This document shows positions 8,619 to 15,374 of a stretch of 15,374 nt of DNA, in pieces. The translations under genes were made by a program, and so were the position numbers. The notes below the pieces were generated by a model that saw only the letters and a program-made list of their open reading frames with translations, was not told where the DNA came from and made no database searches. Source of the stretch: Desulfobulbaceae bacterium (GTDB lineage Bacteria > Desulfobacterota > Desulfobulbia > Desulfobulbales > SURF-16); the NCBI GenBank assembly GCA_024763495.1, contig JANTFJ010000015.1, positions 1 to 15,374 of the forward strand, in the 5' to 3' direction. Numbering within the stretch: the first letter of the stretch is position 1; each line of letters begins with the position of its first letter.

Positions 8619-10535
8619 GTAATGCGGGGCCCTCTGAGACAGTCACAGATTATTGCGCCGTTTGGTCCGGGCTCCATGCACACGGATCGTTTTGGCATTT
8701 CCCTTATCTGCTGCGGCCTGGATCACTGGTTTGATGAGTCAGATCAGAATGCGATTGCAGAATTCAAAATAGTTGATGAATGGAGGGTTCAGCGTGATCT
8801 TGGAATACATCATCTGCGACTTCCACCTGATTACCGGCGCCCCCAGATCGGTGTAGAAGTGCCGAATATAGGCATGACTATCCCTTTTCTACGTTTTCCT
8901 ACATGGCATTACTGTGTTAGCTGCGGAAAAATGGAAAAAACTGCTTTGACATATCAGGGAACCGGCCGTGAAAAAATATGCCCGGTATGTCAGCAGAAAA
9001 ACGGGATCAGAAACCCACTGGTCCAGGTACGTTTTATCGCAGTCTGTGAAAACGGTCATATCATGGAGTTCCCATGGAAGGAGTGGGCACACCAGTCTCA
9101 CGCACCAGAATGCAGTGATCATTCCCTGAAACTTGTTGAACACGGCGGAGGAACATTGGACAGTATAGAGGTGTCCTGTACAGAGTGCGGGAAAAGCAGA
9201 CGGTTGTCCGGCATTACCTCTTCCAACCTCAGCGTTGATGGAGAAGAGTTCTCCTGTACAGGTCAGCGCCTGTGGCTTCATGATGAAACAGGTTCCGGGT
9301 GCGGCAAGCCTGTACGAGGGGCTCTGAGAAATGCGTCCAATATCTATTTTGCCAGAGTATTCAGTTCAATCTTTCTTCCCAGGCACTCCGCCCCTGCAGA
9401 TAAGATTCAACCAGTTACAGCAGAAATCATAACAGTACTGGAACGACCTGCGGTCTGTGCCCGGCTGGACACGTTGCTGGATCTGGATGTCAGTCATGAA
9501 AAAATAATTGGGAAGTTAAGAGAAAAACATGCTCTGGATTTTCAGGAATATACTGACGAGGAAATTGCTGCAGCCCTTGTCCGATATGCAGATACCGAAG
9601 AAGAAAAATCAAATGATACATCATCAGAAATTAACCGACCTTTTGACAGAAATTCTTTCCGGCTTGAGGAATACCGCATATTAAAACAGGAATGGGACGA
9701 GCCGTATCTGATGTCCAGAAATGCAGATCTGGCGGATTATTCCAGCCGGATTAATCGTTGTTTCTCAAAAATCATACTGATTCACAAGTTGAGAGAGACG
9801 CGTGTCTTTACAGGCTTTACGCGATTATCTCCTTCTTCGGAACAGACGAACTCAGAACTGCAGAATAATTTATGGCTGGAAGCTCCAAAAGCAGGAAATT
9901 CATGGCTCCCAGCTGCCATCGTGCACGGTGAAGGCCTTTTTTTTGAATTCAATGCTGAAAGCGTTGACGAATGGTTGAAAGGAAAAGCAGGTATCGAAAT
10001 TGAGGGGCGGATTGAGCGATTAAGAGATAATTATTACAAAGCTATTGAAGGCAGAGCTGGTTTTGCGATAGAGAACGAACTGCATCCTGTATTTATCATG
10101 ATACATACCCTTGCTCATATATTGATGAATCAGTTGACATATGAGTGTGGATACAGTTCGGCTTCCCTGCGTGAACGTCTTTATTTTTCAAGTAATAAGG
10201 AGGACCCCATGGCTGGACTCCTCATCTATACTGCCGCCGGTGACTCTGAGGGGACGATGGGAGGACTGGTCCGCATGGGACAGCCGCAACTGTTTGACCC
10301 CCTTTTGAGGCAGGCGGTGCGGAAAGCGCAATGGTGCTCTGCAGATCCAGTCTGCATGGAGATGGGTACTCATGGCGGTCAGGGGCCAAATTCCTGCAAC
10401 CTTGCAGCATGCCACAACTGTGCGCTTGTTCCGGAAACAGCATGTGAAGAATTCAACCGATTTCTTGACCGAGGTGTTGTGACCGGCACCGTTGAAAACC
10501 GCAATCTTGGTTTTTTTCAAATGTTTATTAATTAA
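8616..10535 (+). CDS. drmB: DrmB-type DUF1998 zinc-binding protein
   Basis: A 639-aa partner of the preceding helicase. Near the N-terminus the signature RQSQIIAPFGPGSM is typical of DrmB. Several cysteine clusters look like zinc sites: C100/C103 with C122/C125, then C188/C191 with C214/C229. The C-terminal DUF1998 domain spans roughly 490-620. It has the HTLAH helix at 497-501 and a cysteine-rich end (C574, C580, C594, C599, C602, C610) around GGQGPNSCNLAACHNC. No ATPase motif is present, as expected for DrmB, which forms a complex with DrmA in characterised DISARM. The gene starts at the ATG overlapping the drmA stop, after AAGGAGG. The usual next gene in DISARM, the PLD-family drmC, is absent, and an AIPR gene follows 8 nt later. 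Confidence 0.88.
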   Translation: MVMRGPLRQSQIIAPFGPGSMHTDRFGISLICCGLDHWFDESDQNAIAEFKIVDEWRVQRDLGIHHLRLPPDYRRPQIGVEVPNIGMTIPFLRFPTWHYCVSCGKMEKTALTYQGTGREKICPVCQQKNGIRNPLVQVRFIAVCENGHIMEFPWKEWAHQSHAPECSDHSLKLVEHGGGTLDSIEVSCTECGKSRRLSGITSSNLSVDGEEFSCTGQRLWLHDETGSGCGKPVRGALRNASNIYFARVFSSIFLPRHSAPADKIQPVTAEIITVLERPAVCARLDTLLDLDVSHEKIIGKLREKHALDFQEYTDEEIAAALVRYADTEEEKSNDTSSEINRPFDRNSFRLEEYRILKQEWDEPYLMSRNADLADYSSRINRCFSKIILIHKLRETRVFTGFTRLSPSSEQTNSELQNNLWLEAPKAGNSWLPAAIVHGEGLFFEFNAESVDEWLKGKAGIEIEGRIERLRDNYYKAIEGRAGFAIENELHPVFIMIHTLAHILMNQLTYECGYSSASLRERLYFSSNKEDPMAGLLIYTAAGDSEGTMGGLVRMGQPQLFDPLLRQAVRKAQWCSADPVCMEMGTHGGQGPNSCNLAACHNCALVPETACEEFNRFLDRGVVTGTVENRNLGFFQMFIN

Positions 10536-10543
10536 GGTGCAGT

Positions 10544-12583
10544 ATGGACAGGGAAAACCAGATTGATGCTCTGCTTTCCAGTATCAATCGTGATATAGAA
10601 GATGTTCTGGAACATAGTGATGAAACCTCCTGGGAAGATCACTTTGCAGAAATAATGATTGAACACCTTACAGAGGCGGGAGAAATTGATGATGGTGAAT
10701 TATGCGAATATAAGCGAAAAGGAATAAAAATTAATGGCTACAGTTATGGCAGCGATGTTGATTCCATAGATATCTTTACCGTTTTCTGCAGCAGGAAGGT
10801 GCCGTCTGCCTCGATAAGCAAAACCCGGATTCAGACCGAACTTGACAAGGCAAAAAATTTCCTGCAGAAATGTTTGCTGGAAGGTTATTTCAACCTGATT
10901 CCGGAAGCTTCCCCGGTGCTGGATCTGGCACTTCTGCTGCATGAGCGCAGAGAATCAATGCAGAAGGCCCGCATAATTCTGTTTACGGACTGCAGGAGTA
11001 AGCCGCTTACCCTGAAGGAAGAAAATATAGGCAGGCTGAAAATCACCTGCCATATCTGGGATATTCAGCGATTAAACCAACTGCTCAGTTCCGGAAGCAA
11101 AAGAGAGACAATAGAAATTGATTTCCAGGAAGAGTTTGATGAGTTGATCCCCTGCCTTGAGATAAGCGACGGCAATCCTGATTACAAAACCGTCCTGGCT
11201 GTTTTTCCCGGTAATGTTCTGGCTGATCTCTATGGAAAGTATGGGGCACGATTGCTTGAGAGAAATGTTCGGACGTTTTTACAGGCAAGAGGGAAGGTCA
11301 ATAAGGGAATCAGGGCAACTTTGAATACAGAGCCGGATATGTTTCTGGCTTATAATAACGGAATAACGGGAACAGCTGAAAACATAGAATTTGAAAAGTT
11401 AAATCATGGTGATGGGATAAAGTACTTAAGAGATTTCCAGATAGTTAACGGAGGTCAGACAACAGCATCTCTTTATCATACTCGAAAGAGAGATAAGGCT
11501 GATCTTGCCGGTGCCTTTGTGCAGGCCAAAATCTGTATTATCAGTGACAGGAGAAAAGTTGACAAGGTTGTTCCACTTATTTCTAAATATTCAAACAGCC
11601 AGAACAAAGTAAGCGATGCTGATTTTTATGCCAATGATCCTTTCCATATGGAAATTGAAGAATTATCCAGAACGGTCTGGGCACCTGCTGTCGCAGGGTC
11701 AAATCAGCAGACACGATGGTTTTATGAACGGGCCAGAGGTCAGTACAATGATGAAAAAACAAAATTAACGCCGGCACAGAGAAAAAAATTTACTCTGCAG
11801 AATCCTACCCGGCAGAAGTTCACAAAAACAGATCTTGCCAAATTTGAGAATACCTGGAATCAGCTTCCATGGATTGTCAGCCTGGGAGCTCAGAAGAACT
11901 TCCGTGATTTTACTGCACGGATCAGTGAACGTAAGGGGTTCAAGGCGGATCAGGATTATTTCCAGAAACTGATTGCCAAGGCGATTCTGTTCAGAAGTGC
12001 GGAAAAAATCGTCTCAGGCCAGAACTATGGTGGCTATCGTGCTAATATTGTAACCTATTCACTGGCCTGGATTTCTTTCTTGTCCTATCAAAGAATTGAT
12101 CTGGATAAAATCTGGAGAATGCAATCCCTTACAGAGACTTTATCAGAGGCAATTCGTAAAATTTCTGAGACCGTTCACCACCATATTACCAATCCACCTG
12201 ATGGAAGAAATATTACTGAATGGTGTAAAAAGGAAGAATGCTGGAAGAGGCTGAAAGAGATTGAAATTCCCATCAACATGTCAGATATGAAATCTGATCA
12301 GATAGCAACTTCAGGCAGAGACAGAAAAAGTCCGGAAAAAGGTATCGAAGGACCTGATAAGAAAGACCAGAAGATAATCTCCGAGGTCATGGAGATCCCT
12401 TCAGAAAAATGGTTTGAAATTGCCCGCTGGGCAAAAGAAACTGATAACCTTCAAGCGTGGCAACGCAGTATTTCTTTCAGCATTGGAAAACTACTGGCCC
12501 GAGGGAACAAGCCTTCGCGAAAGCAGGCAATCCAAGGTGTAAAAATACTCAAGGAAGCAAGGAAGTTTGGGTTTCCGGTATAA
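10544..12583 (+). CDS. AIPR (abortive infection phage resistance) family protein
   Basis: A 679-aa protein with a clear AIPR domain (Pfam PF10592) at about residues 230-550. The hallmarks are RNVRTFL followed by KVNKGIRATL, then YNNGIT (270-275) and the IVNGGQTTAS signature (300-309). The N-terminal ~200 residues look like the variable restriction-endonuclease-like region of this family (DSIDIFTVF), but a complete catalytic triad cannot be assigned by eye. After a charged linker (about 580-612) comes a helical end module, about 615-679, with WFEIARWAK and NLQAWQRS. ATG 10544 is preceded by AAGGTG only 4 nt away, and the gap from drmB is 8 nt. The family was named for phage abortive-infection loci, but its molecular activity is poorly defined. 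Its place between drmB and the methyltransferase suggests a target-sensing or effector role, which is inference. Confidence 0.9.
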   Translation: MDRENQIDALLSSINRDIEDVLEHSDETSWEDHFAEIMIEHLTEAGEIDDGELCEYKRKGIKINGYSYGSDVDSIDIFTVFCSRKVPSASISKTRIQTELDKAKNFLQKCLLEGYFNLIPEASPVLDLALLLHERRESMQKARIILFTDCRSKPLTLKEENIGRLKITCHIWDIQRLNQLLSSGSKRETIEIDFQEEFDELIPCLEISDGNPDYKTVLAVFPGNVLADLYGKYGARLLERNVRTFLQARGKVNKGIRATLNTEPDMFLAYNNGITGTAENIEFEKLNHGDGIKYLRDFQIVNGGQTTASLYHTRKRDKADLAGAFVQAKICIISDRRKVDKVVPLISKYSNSQNKVSDADFYANDPFHMEIEELSRTVWAPAVAGSNQQTRWFYERARGQYNDEKTKLTPAQRKKFTLQNPTRQKFTKTDLAKFENTWNQLPWIVSLGAQKNFRDFTARISERKGFKADQDYFQKLIAKAILFRSAEKIVSGQNYGGYRANIVTYSLAWISFLSYQRIDLDKIWRMQSLTETLSEAIRKISETVHHHITNPPDGRNITEWCKKEECWKRLKEIEIPINMSDMKSDQIATSGRDRKSPEKGIEGPDKKDQKIISEVMEIPSEKWFEIARWAKETDNLQAWQRSISFSIGKLLARGNKPSRKQAIQGVKILKEARKFGFPV

Positions 12584-12588
12584 TCACT

Positions 12589-14181
12589 ATGGATAGAATT
12601 CCTGTAATAGACCTCTTCGCCGGTCCGGGAGGACTGGGAGAAGGATTTTCTTCTTATAAAGATCAAACCGGGAATAAGGTGTTTGATATTGCCCTTTCGA
12701 TCGAAAAAGACCCCTATGCACACCGCACCCTTGAGCTGCGTAGCTTTTTCCGGAAGCTTCCTGAGGATAAAGATTGTGATGAATATTATGAGTATATTCA
12801 AAACATATCTCGAACACGCAGCGTTAAACAACAGCATAAATTACGCTGTGAACTGTTTGACAAATACCCGAATGAGGCTCGACGGGCACGGCAGGAAGCA
12901 TGGCACGCTGAACTGGGAAAAAGTAAGGAGCTGCATAAGAGGATTGACTCCAGGATTGAAACAATAACAGGAAACCCTCTGACTACATGCTGGGGAGTAA
13001 TCGGGGGGCCGCCATGTCAGGCATACTCAGTAATAGGCAGGTCTCGTAATAAAGGAAAAATCGGCTACTCGTCAGAAAGTGACGAACGGACTTACCTGTA
13101 TCAGCAGTACCTGAGAGTCATCGCACGTCATAAACCTGATTTTTTCATTATGGAAAACGTCAGGGGAATGCTTTCAGCAAAATTAAACGGCAAATCTCTT
13201 TTTCAAAAGATCCTGGAGGATTTGCGCCATCCCGGAAAACAGAGCGTATTCCCTGGCAGTACAGCAGATGATCTCGAATACCAGGTTTATCCACTTGCAA
13301 CCAAACCTTCTGATCCTGAAAAATCAGCTGATTACATTATTTCTGCCGAGGACTATGGCATCCCCCAGGCCAGACACAGGGTCATCCTGTTAGGGATTAA
13401 AAAAGACTTTTCAGAAAAAAACCCTGGACTGCTGATACCGAAAAGGCCGGTGAATGTTCAAGATGTACTGGATGATCTGCCCCGGCTGCGCAGCGGACTG
13501 TCTCGCGAAAAAAAGATAAACAACAATTTTGCAAAATGGGCAGAAACACTGTGTGGAATTATTGACCAGGAATGGTTTAATAAAGAAAAATACAAACATC
13601 ATTCCGATTCTATTGTCAAAACACTCGAATCAATTTTGAAAAATGAGCTCAACCAGGGCAGTGAATTTGTTCCATACGGGAAAACGAAAAGGAAAAAGTT
13701 TAAAGATTACGAACTGACAAAGTGGTATCTGGATGAAAGGCTGCAAGGAGTCTGTAATCACAGCAGCAGATCACACATGGTATCTGATTTATACCGTTAC
13801 CTTTATGCTTCCACCTTTGCTGAAAAAAATAATCGATCGCCTTTACTTGAAGAATTTCCTGCAGAACTGATTCCTGCCCATAAGAACGTATCTTCCGGTC
13901 ATTTTAATGACCGTTTCCGGGTACAGGTGGCGACAAAACCTTCTGCAACTGTGACCAGTCACATATCTAAGGATGGTCATTATTTTATTCATTACGACCC
14001 CGAGCAGTGCAGAAGTTTGACGGTCAGGGAGGCTGCACGGTTACAGACTTTTCCTGATAATTATTTTTTTGAAGGAAGCAGAACACAGCAATATATTCAG
14101 GTTGGCAATGCTGTTCCGCCACTGCTGGCAAGGCAGATAGCTGAAATTGTACACGACTTGATCCAGCGAACTTTAAATTAA
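12589..14181 (+). CDS. DNA cytosine-5 methyltransferase (Dcm/DrmMII-like)
   Basis: A 530-aa C5 methyltransferase with all main motifs. Motif I is VIDLFAGPGG (6-15, SAM binding), motif IV is GGPPCQ with catalytic C143, motif VI is MENVRG (E189-N190-V191) and motif VIII is QARHR (260-264). Motifs IX/X are TVREAARLQTFPD and QVGNAVPPLLA near the end. The start is ATG 12589. An in-frame extension back to 12457 would run inside the AIPR gene and precede motif I by 50 residues, so I reject it. No strong ribosome site is seen, so translation may be coupled to the upstream gene 5 nt away. Between motifs I and IV there are about 130 residues, roughly twice the spacing of small enzymes such as M.HhaI. 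This is because of a charged helical insert (~50-115). It probably protects self DNA in this system, as DrmMII does in class 2 DISARM. The recognition site cannot be read from the sequence. Confidence 0.93.
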   Translation: MDRIPVIDLFAGPGGLGEGFSSYKDQTGNKVFDIALSIEKDPYAHRTLELRSFFRKLPEDKDCDEYYEYIQNISRTRSVKQQHKLRCELFDKYPNEARRARQEAWHAELGKSKELHKRIDSRIETITGNPLTTCWGVIGGPPCQAYSVIGRSRNKGKIGYSSESDERTYLYQQYLRVIARHKPDFFIMENVRGMLSAKLNGKSLFQKILEDLRHPGKQSVFPGSTADDLEYQVYPLATKPSDPEKSADYIISAEDYGIPQARHRVILLGIKKDFSEKNPGLLIPKRPVNVQDVLDDLPRLRSGLSREKKINNNFAKWAETLCGIIDQEWFNKEKYKHHSDSIVKTLESILKNELNQGSEFVPYGKTKRKKFKDYELTKWYLDERLQGVCNHSSRSHMVSDLYRYLYASTFAEKNNRSPLLEEFPAELIPAHKNVSSGHFNDRFRVQVATKPSATVTSHISKDGHYFIHYDPEQCRSLTVREAARLQTFPDNYFFEGSRTQQYIQVGNAVPPLLARQIAEIVHDLIQRTLN

Positions 14182-14189
14182 GTAATGAA

Positions 14190-14597
14190 ATGGACTCGCT
14201 GTCACCGGAAAAAAGAAGCTGGAATATGTCACGAATTAAAAATCGTGACACAAAACCGGAAATAATTGTTCGTTTTCTGCTGCATCGTGCAGGATACCGT
14301 TTCCGACTTCATAGAAAAGATTTACCAGGAAAACCCGATATTGTTCTACCCCGTTACAAAACAATTATTCTGGTTCATGGCTGCTTCTGGCACAGACATG
14401 AGGGTTGTCGCTATGCCTATAACCCCAAAACCCGGGTTGACTTCTGGCAGAAAAAATTCCGTCAAAACGTCAAGCGAGATCAAAAAGTTCAAAACGAATT
14501 ATTGAAACTCGGCTGGAAAGTATGTGTAGTCTGGGAATGTGAAACCAGAAAACCGGAACTACTGATAAGAAAATTACAACAAATACTGAAAGGGTAG
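14190..14597 (+). CDS. vsr: Vsr very-short-patch-repair endonuclease
   Basis: A complete 135-aa Vsr, the usual length for the family. It begins MDSLSPEKRSWNMSRIK, the classical Vsr start, so ATG 14190 is preferred over the in-frame ATG at residue 13. Catalytic residues align with E. coli Vsr: D50 (LPGKPDIVL), H63 and H68 (HGCFWHRH). The structural zinc ligands C65, H70, C73 and C117 (VVWECE) are all present. Vsr nicks next to T:G mismatches that arise by deamination of 5-methylcytosine and is commonly paired with a Dcm-type methyltransferase. Here it lies 8 nt after one and closes the operon. It may simply repair mutations at modified sites. Because the locus lacks DrmC, Vsr might instead act as a restriction nuclease, as some Vsr-fold proteins are thought to do. 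That alternative is inference. Confidence 0.95.
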   Translation: MDSLSPEKRSWNMSRIKNRDTKPEIIVRFLLHRAGYRFRLHRKDLPGKPDIVLPRYKTIILVHGCFWHRHEGCRYAYNPKTRVDFWQKKFRQNVKRDQKVQNELLKLGWKVCVVWECETRKPELLIRKLQQILKG

Positions 14598-14674
14598 ACT
14601 TTATTTATCTTGATGCAGCACGGTAATTGTAAAAATAATGACGATTCGGGTGAACTGCACCTTCACAGTAAAAA
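14598..14674. other. Short convergent intergenic gap
   Basis: These 77 bases separate the end of vsr from the end of the convergent small gene. The only structure I see is a weak 5-bp inverted repeat (GTGAA...TTCAC, 14650-14666) with no run of T after it on either strand, so a terminator cannot be called. Confidence 0.5.
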
Positions 14675-14947
14675 TCATTCAATGACAGGGGATCGCTGTC
14701 GATTTAAAAATAAATCCTGAACTACCGGTAAGCCGAGTTTATATGGATCAGGTATGATGTCAAACACAACATCTAAATTATTATTTATTTCGTCAGCTTG
14801 CTTTTTGCTGAATAACTGTTTGCCGGTTTGCAGATCAATGTAGTCAGCCGCATCTGTATCTGGATGAAAGCCTGCTCCAATGAACCGGATCAGCTGAAAG
14901 TACCATGCTTCAGCATCATTGCGAGTAGATTTACTGCAAAGTGTCAT
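14675..14947 (-). CDS. Small conserved-looking hypothetical protein (90 aa)
   Basis: A 90-aa soluble protein that I cannot name. It looks real: a strong GGGGGAG ribosome site lies 8 nt before the ATG on the - strand (14956-14962), and the sequence is well-formed, with segments such as EAWYFQLIRFIGAGFHPDTDAADYIDL and FDIIPDPYKLGL. The pattern of a short helical start, a FHPDT turn and a PDPY end recalls small accessory proteins often seen next to mobile-element genes, but I cannot attach a function. It lies 48 nt downstream of the integrase end and in the same direction, so the two may be co-transcribed. It is convergent to the defence operon, which makes it part of the integrase module rather than of the defence system. 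Confidence 0.7.
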   Translation of the reverse strand: MTLCSKSTRNDAEAWYFQLIRFIGAGFHPDTDAADYIDLQTGKQLFSKKQADEINNNLDVVFDIIPDPYKLGLPVVQDLFLNRQRSPVIE

Positions 14948-14969
14948 GTTCTTATCTCCCCCTTGATAA

Positions 14970-14983
14970 CTGTCTGAAGACAG
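14970..14983 (-). other. Short inverted repeat between integrase and small gene
   Basis: CTGTC and GACAG flank a 4-base loop, just upstream of the ribosome site of the small - strand gene. No T-run follows it on the - strand. It might be an attenuator or an operator, or chance. Confidence 0.25.
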
Positions 14984-14995
14984 AGAGTATTTCTG

Positions 14996-15374
14996 TTAGG
15001 CCTGCAACCCGGCAAGATTACGTAAAATGCCAGGAGCAAATTTACTGGTAGCATCCTGATAAATAACCTCCTGTTCCCTCCCTGTCAACATATTGATTAG
15101 ATGATTTTGGGATTGGGTAGAAAAGGCTGTATTCTGTCTCAACTTATCAAGATAGTCCGCCCAGGCCTGCATTATTTTTGTCCGCACTTCCAGATGCTCC
15201 GCATGATTATATGCGGCTGACACCTTATCTCCATACACATGGTCCAGCTGCAGTTCGATGGCGGCATGCGGCCAGTCGAGTTCGTGCAGCAGGGTCGATG
15301 CCATGGATCGGAAGCCGTGGCCGCACATCTCATCTTTGGTAAAACCCATCCGCCGCAGAGCACTGAGTACTCCA
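14996..15374 (-). CDS. P4-type tyrosine integrase, C-terminal part (cut by window edge)
   Basis: The frame stays open past the right edge. Ahead of the first Met at 15349 the residues GVLSALRR fit the family (ALRR-MG-TKDEM), so this is the 3' third of a longer gene, not a short protein starting there. It carries the C-terminal catalytic signature of P4-like integrases: the HGFRSMASTLL box with its His and Arg, the second His in LQLDH, and the nucleophile Tyr in AAYNHAEHL (codon 15209-15211), followed by WADYLDKL. These catalytic residues are intact, so the enzyme may be functional. Such integrases insert genomic islands, usually at tRNA genes. No tRNA or att repeat is in the window. The C-terminal ~50 residues after WADYLDKL are less typical and family-variable. 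Confidence 0.9.
   Translation of the reverse strand, partial: GVLSALRRMGFTKDEMCGHGFRSMASTLLHELDWPHAAIELQLDHVYGDKVSAAYNHAEHLEVRTKIMQAWADYLDKLRQNTAFSTQSQNHLINMLTGREQEVIYQDATSKFAPGILRNLAGLQA

Larger units (their letters stand above)
129..14597 (+). other. Composite DISARM-like defence operon
   Basis: Eight complete same-strand genes are joined by overlaps of 1 nt or gaps of 0-8 nt, and are coupled through ATGA to a ninth partial gene upstream. DrmA, DrmB and a C5 methyltransferase are the shared DISARM class 2 parts. A NERD-helicase, AIPR, Vsr and two unknown proteins are additional, and no PLD-type DrmC is found in the window. No promoter or terminator is visible inside the block, so transcription must start upstream of base 1. 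Confidence 0.75.

Noticed and set aside
5140..10535. Druantia (DruE) rather than DISARM
   Set aside because: DruE is generally one much larger helicase-DUF1998 protein. Here the helicase and the DUF1998 protein are separate adjacent genes with DrmA and DrmB signatures, and a methyltransferase is present.
12457..12588. N-terminal extension of the cytosine methyltransferase to an upstream in-frame ATG
   Set aside because: It would lie entirely inside the AIPR coding sequence and puts motif I at residue ~50. ATG 12589 places motif I at residue 6, as is normal.
14650..14666. Possible terminator hairpin after vsr
   Set aside because: The stem is only 5 bp and no T-run follows on either strand.
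1..15374. CRISPR array, tRNA or insertion sequence
   Set aside because: I saw no repeated spacer pattern, no cloverleaf and no transposase. The intergenic spaces are too short to hold an array.

Overview
This window is most likely a stretch of a bacterial genomic island. Nine co-directional genes on the + strand form one very tightly packed operon. They are followed by a convergent pair on the - strand: a small unknown gene and the end of a P4-type tyrosine integrase. Such integrases, Shine-Dalgarno-led genes, and a G+C content that is moderate in most genes suggest a Gram-negative proteobacterium or desulfobacterium. That placement is a guess, because no core gene is present.

Layout. Bases 1-132 are the C-terminal winged helix of an AlbA_2/RecG-like regulator. 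It overlaps the next gene by 4 nt. Bases 129-3409 hold two proteins that I do not recognise (572 and 519 aa). Then come a NERD nuclease-like/SF1 helicase fusion (3409-5139), a DrmA-type SF2 helicase (5140-8616), a DrmB-type DUF1998 zinc protein (8616-10535), an AIPR protein (10544-12583), a DNA cytosine-5 methyltransferase (12589-14181) and a Vsr endonuclease (14190-14597). Each junction from the first gene to the last is an overlap or a gap of at most 8 nt, so the set is almost certainly co-transcribed from a promoter upstream of the window. The convergent - strand genes lie at 14675-14947 and 14996-15374.

Reading of the system. DrmA plus DrmB plus a cytosine-5 methyltransferase is the signature of DISARM class 2, an anti-phage restriction-modification-like defence. 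This locus departs from that plan. There is no PLD-family DrmC. A NERD-helicase and two unknown proteins stand where DrmE would be, ahead of drmA. AIPR and Vsr genes, usually met in Dcm-type modification clusters and abortive-infection loci, flank the methyltransferase. The best reading is a composite DISARM-superfamily system. In this model the methyltransferase marks self DNA, DrmA/DrmB sense or unwind unmodified DNA, and NERD and/or Vsr supply cleavage. The division of labour is inference. The domain assignments are seen directly in the sequence.
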